A DNA stretch of 54,313 bases from SIG223 sp964442785 (GTDB lineage: Bacteria > Bacillota_I > Bacilli_A > RFN20 > DUOF01), in the NCBI GenBank assembly GCA_964442785.1, contig CAYTZW010000003.1, positions 1 to 54,313 of the forward strand. The letters are read 5' to 3'. A model generated the notes under the pieces. The model saw only the letters and a program-made list of their open reading frames with translations. It was not told where the DNA came from and ran no database searches. A program made the position numbers and the translations under genes. Every line of letters starts with the position of its first letter. Within the stretch, counting starts at the first letter, position 1. Below, in pieces: positions 52,559-54,313 of the stretch.

Positions 52559-53155
52559 ATGTATTATTGGTTAAAACTAGAAGAAATATCAAACGATGGT
52601 AAAATATGTCTTACCAAGTTAAAAGAAACTTTAGACAAAATGTGTAAAAAACGCAATGAAATGATAGCAAAAACATATCCACTTCACGAAGAAGACTTAT
52701 ACTCATATAAAATCTTGGCAAGTGATTTAAAGTTTATGCCCGCATTAGTAAACCCTTGTTTTCTTGTACAAACTTCCGCAAGATATTATGTCAAAAACTT
52801 TTATAATGGCACTTTAAAAGAAACTAGAAAAGAAGCCATAAATGATATAACAGAAAAAATAGTGCAACTTGACCTTGAATTAATAAAAGATACTATGGAA
52901 GAAATGGAAGAAGATATTGCTTCAATAAGAAAATTTAAAAAAACAAAAGAAAATCCTGAATTAGAAAAAGATTTAGAAGATGTACACGAATTAAATCAAG
53001 AATTACAAATTGACCTTGATAGCTTTATTCAAAAAGTTGTTTATCCTCATATTAGTCTAGCAGAAGAATATAACATTCAAACTAGAGATTATATTACTTT
53101 CTATCTAAAAATCCCTCATTTATCTAAGGAAGAAGAAGCAAAATTAAAGAAATAA
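52559..53155 (+). CDS. Hypothetical protein with coiled-coil segment (198 aa)
   Basis: I do not recognise it. It begins MYYWLKLEEISNDGK and has a charged helical region at about 100-150 (EEMEEDIASIRKFKKTKEN) that could be a coiled coil. No signal peptide or membrane helix. ATG 52559 follows GGTGAT with a 4-nt gap; GTG 52550 overlaps the ribosome site. It is divergent from the rimP operon. Confidence 0.62.
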   Translation: MYYWLKLEEISNDGKICLTKLKETLDKMCKKRNEMIAKTYPLHEEDLYSYKILASDLKFMPALVNPCFLVQTSARYYVKNFYNGTLKETRKEAINDITEKIVQLDLELIKDTMEEMEEDIASIRKFKKTKENPELEKDLEDVHELNQELQIDLDSFIQKVVYPHISLAEEYNIQTRDYITFYLKIPHLSKEEEAKLKK

Positions 53156-53254
53156 ACACATTATTAACTAAAAAAATGTAAAAAAGTTAGTCGCGTTTAT
53201 TTACTACTTAGCATATTTATGATATAATTTTTAAAAAATCAGGAGGGCAAAGTT

Positions 53255-53731
53255 ATGTTTAATAATTTAAAAGAAACAATTAAAGAATTAAATGCAGATG
53301 CTAATAAAGTCGTTAATAGTGAAAAGGCTAAAAAGTTAAAAAAGAAATTGTTATCTATAGGATTACCATTAACTATAATTAGTGGTATGGGTGTTCTTAT
53401 TAGTTTCATATTATTTATATTATTTAGTTCTAAAGGTAAAGTAACATTAATAATAGTTGCCCTTATACTGTGTATGGTTTTTGCGGTTATTTGTTCTATC
53501 AGTGCTGAAATTACTTCATTAGGTATGTCAATAGTTATATCCGAATACACTACTAATTTAATCAATGAAACAGTAGGCAATAATTGTCATAATTGTGGTG
53601 AAACAATTACTTCAGAAATGATATTTTGTTCAAAATGCGGAACAAAAGTAAGAAAAGAATGTTCTAATTGCAAACATATCAATAGTTACAAAAATGATTT
53701 TTGTGAAAAATGTGGAACAAAATTAGATTAA
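53255..53731 (+). CDS. Membrane protein with C-terminal zinc ribbons (158 aa)
   Basis: 158 residues. An N-terminal charged segment, two hydrophobic helices (about 32-53 and 68-90), then two CxxC-type ribbons in tandem: CHNCGE with CSKCGT, and CSNCKH with CEKCGT. Cytoplasmic zinc ribbons on a small membrane protein are common in Bacillota and their role is usually unknown. AGGAGGG precedes ATG. Confidence 0.7.
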   Translation: MFNNLKETIKELNADANKVVNSEKAKKLKKKLLSIGLPLTIISGMGVLISFILFILFSSKGKVTLIIVALILCMVFAVICSISAEITSLGMSIVISEYTTNLINETVGNNCHNCGETITSEMIFCSKCGTKVRKECSNCKHINSYKNDFCEKCGTKLD

Positions 53732-53761
53732 TCCTATTTAGAATTTTTTAGAGATTATATA

Positions 53762-54189
53762 GGTTCTTTAAATTTTCTGGGGGTTTTTGGGGGTCGGTGA
53801 TAAAATCAAAATCACTGGCACTTGTGGGGTCGAGTATAAAATTACTCGGTCCTTTTTTATTTACAATAATATTGTTATAAAATCTTTTATGATTACGATA
53901 GCCACAAAATTTGCTTTTTCTGTAGTTAGGGATAATTTCTATCCAAAACACAACTTATCCATTTTTAGAATAATTTGATATTTTTTTATTTGATTTTTCT
54001 TAGCACCTAAGGAAAATAAGATATTATAACAATCTATAAAAAAACTCCTTTGATTACTTATTAGCATCTTAATTATAGGACATTTTTTACTATACGGGAA
54101 TAGAACGCAAATTCACTGGCGCCTGTGGGGTTTGACCTCCCCAAATAATTTAAAGCAATTTTTACGATCCCCAGAAAATTTAAAGAACC
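53762..54189. mobile_element. 428-bp inverted-repeat element (MITE-like)
   Basis: Perfect 21-bp inverted repeats lie at 53762-53782 (GGTTCTTTAAATTTTCTGGG plus one G) and 54169-54189. A 21-bp near-direct repeat around CACTGGC and TGTGGGG occurs near 53812 and 54114. No transposase gene is recognisable inside; two ORFs of 63 and 67 codons are not supported. No clear target-site duplication was found. It may be a deleted insertion sequence or a non-autonomous element. It occupies most of the 582-bp stretch 53732-54313. Confidence 0.65.
53831..53853 (+). terminator. Hairpin with T-run inside the inverted-repeat element
   Basis: CGAGTA, TAAAA loop, TTACTCG, then TCCTTTTTT. It would end transcripts from the zinc-ribbon gene. 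A second small hairpin (GTGAT with ATCAC) precedes it. Confidence 0.6.
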
Positions 54190-54195
54190 AAAAAA

Positions 54196-54230
54196 AACAC
54201 TTTACAACAATATTGTAAGGTGTTTTTTTT
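54196..54230 (+). terminator. Strong hairpin with T-run beyond the element
   Basis: AACACTTTACAA pairs with TTGTAAGGTGTT (one G-T pair), followed by a run of T. No gene ends immediately before it in this window, so it may have lost its gene to the insertion. Confidence 0.75.
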
Positions 54231-54313
54231 ATGTAATGATATATTGTTATAAACATAGTTTATTGATGTTTCTTAAAAATTCAGTTTTACACTTTTTTCT
54301 AAGTTAACCTTGA

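Noticed and set aside
53748..53978. Two overlapping ORFs (63 and 67 codons) inside the inverted-repeat element
   Set aside because: They lack ribosome sites and family motifs and are covered by hairpins and the terminal repeat; neither resembles a transposase I recognise.
1..54313. TGA read as tryptophan (genetic code 4)
   Set aside because: Trp is encoded by TGG throughout, genes are not interrupted by TGA, and the tRNA-Trp anticodon is CCA.

Overview
The window is a chromosomal segment of an AT-rich (roughly 30% G+C by eye), cell-walled, Gram-positive-type bacterium, most likely an uncultured, gut-type Bacilli/Mollicutes-related lineage (RF39-like; this placement is inference). The evidence is the Bacillota order rimP-nusA-ylxR-ylxQ-infB-rbfA, the ftsK-ymfF-ymfH-acpS block, lipoproteins with lipoboxes, AGGAGG or GGTGAT ribosome sites and very short intergenic gaps. 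The standard code is used: Trp is TGG, read by a CCA tRNA. However, only one of 53 annotated genes ends in TGA.

Layout. 1-1150: the integrase end of an integrative element that continues off the left edge and abuts tRNA-Gly. 1351-6156: a short-chain dehydrogenase, an acetyltransferase-like protein, and a HAD-like protein upstream of a 634-residue protein with two RxxxxH (HEPN-like) motifs. 6300-15570: a tight five-gene operon of a J-less DnaJ-like protein, a UPF1-like helicase with a long coiled-coil insertion, an unknown protein, a membrane-anchored J-like protein that has lost HPD, and a large surface protein. This is the most unusual locus, and it is divergent from the HEPN/HAD pair. 15567-19756: a small membrane protein, PepC-type aminopeptidase, acyl carrier protein, YqeY, GNAT, PnuC and a metallo-beta-lactamase-fold hydrolase. 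19814-20103: tRNA-Trp followed by a scar of a sister integrative element. 20215-26344: a phosphoesterase, GNAT, two Sel1-repeat proteins, an unknown protein, a formate/nitrite-type channel, and a riboflavin transporter under an FMN riboswitch.

26630-28688: an HTH gene and a fusion of ImmA-like and Fic-like domains in which both active sites are degenerate. 28774-33291: YchF, a patatin-like lipase, UppP (no standard start codon), a VanZ-like protein, uracil-DNA glycosylase and a HIT-like protein. 33399-40702: FtsK, two M16 peptidase homologues, AcpS and a two-component system. 40778-47643: an ankyrin-like protein, a large lipoprotein, a 33-bp tandem repeat that appears to be coding, an AAA/DUF4143 ATPase, an HtrA-like lipoprotein and a cell-wall amidase. 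47697-52382 (minus strand): the transcription/translation operon, from a clear promoter with a 5'-terminal hairpin. 52559-54313: two small proteins and a 428-bp element with perfect 21-bp inverted ends.

Housekeeping genes are interleaved with accessory modules. The candidates for undescribed biology are the DnaJ-like/helicase/surface operon, the dual-HEPN protein with its HAD neighbour, the pseudo-ImmA/pseudo-Fic fusion, and the KSLEKV-repeat small ORF before the ATPase. No CRISPR array and no rRNA were seen.
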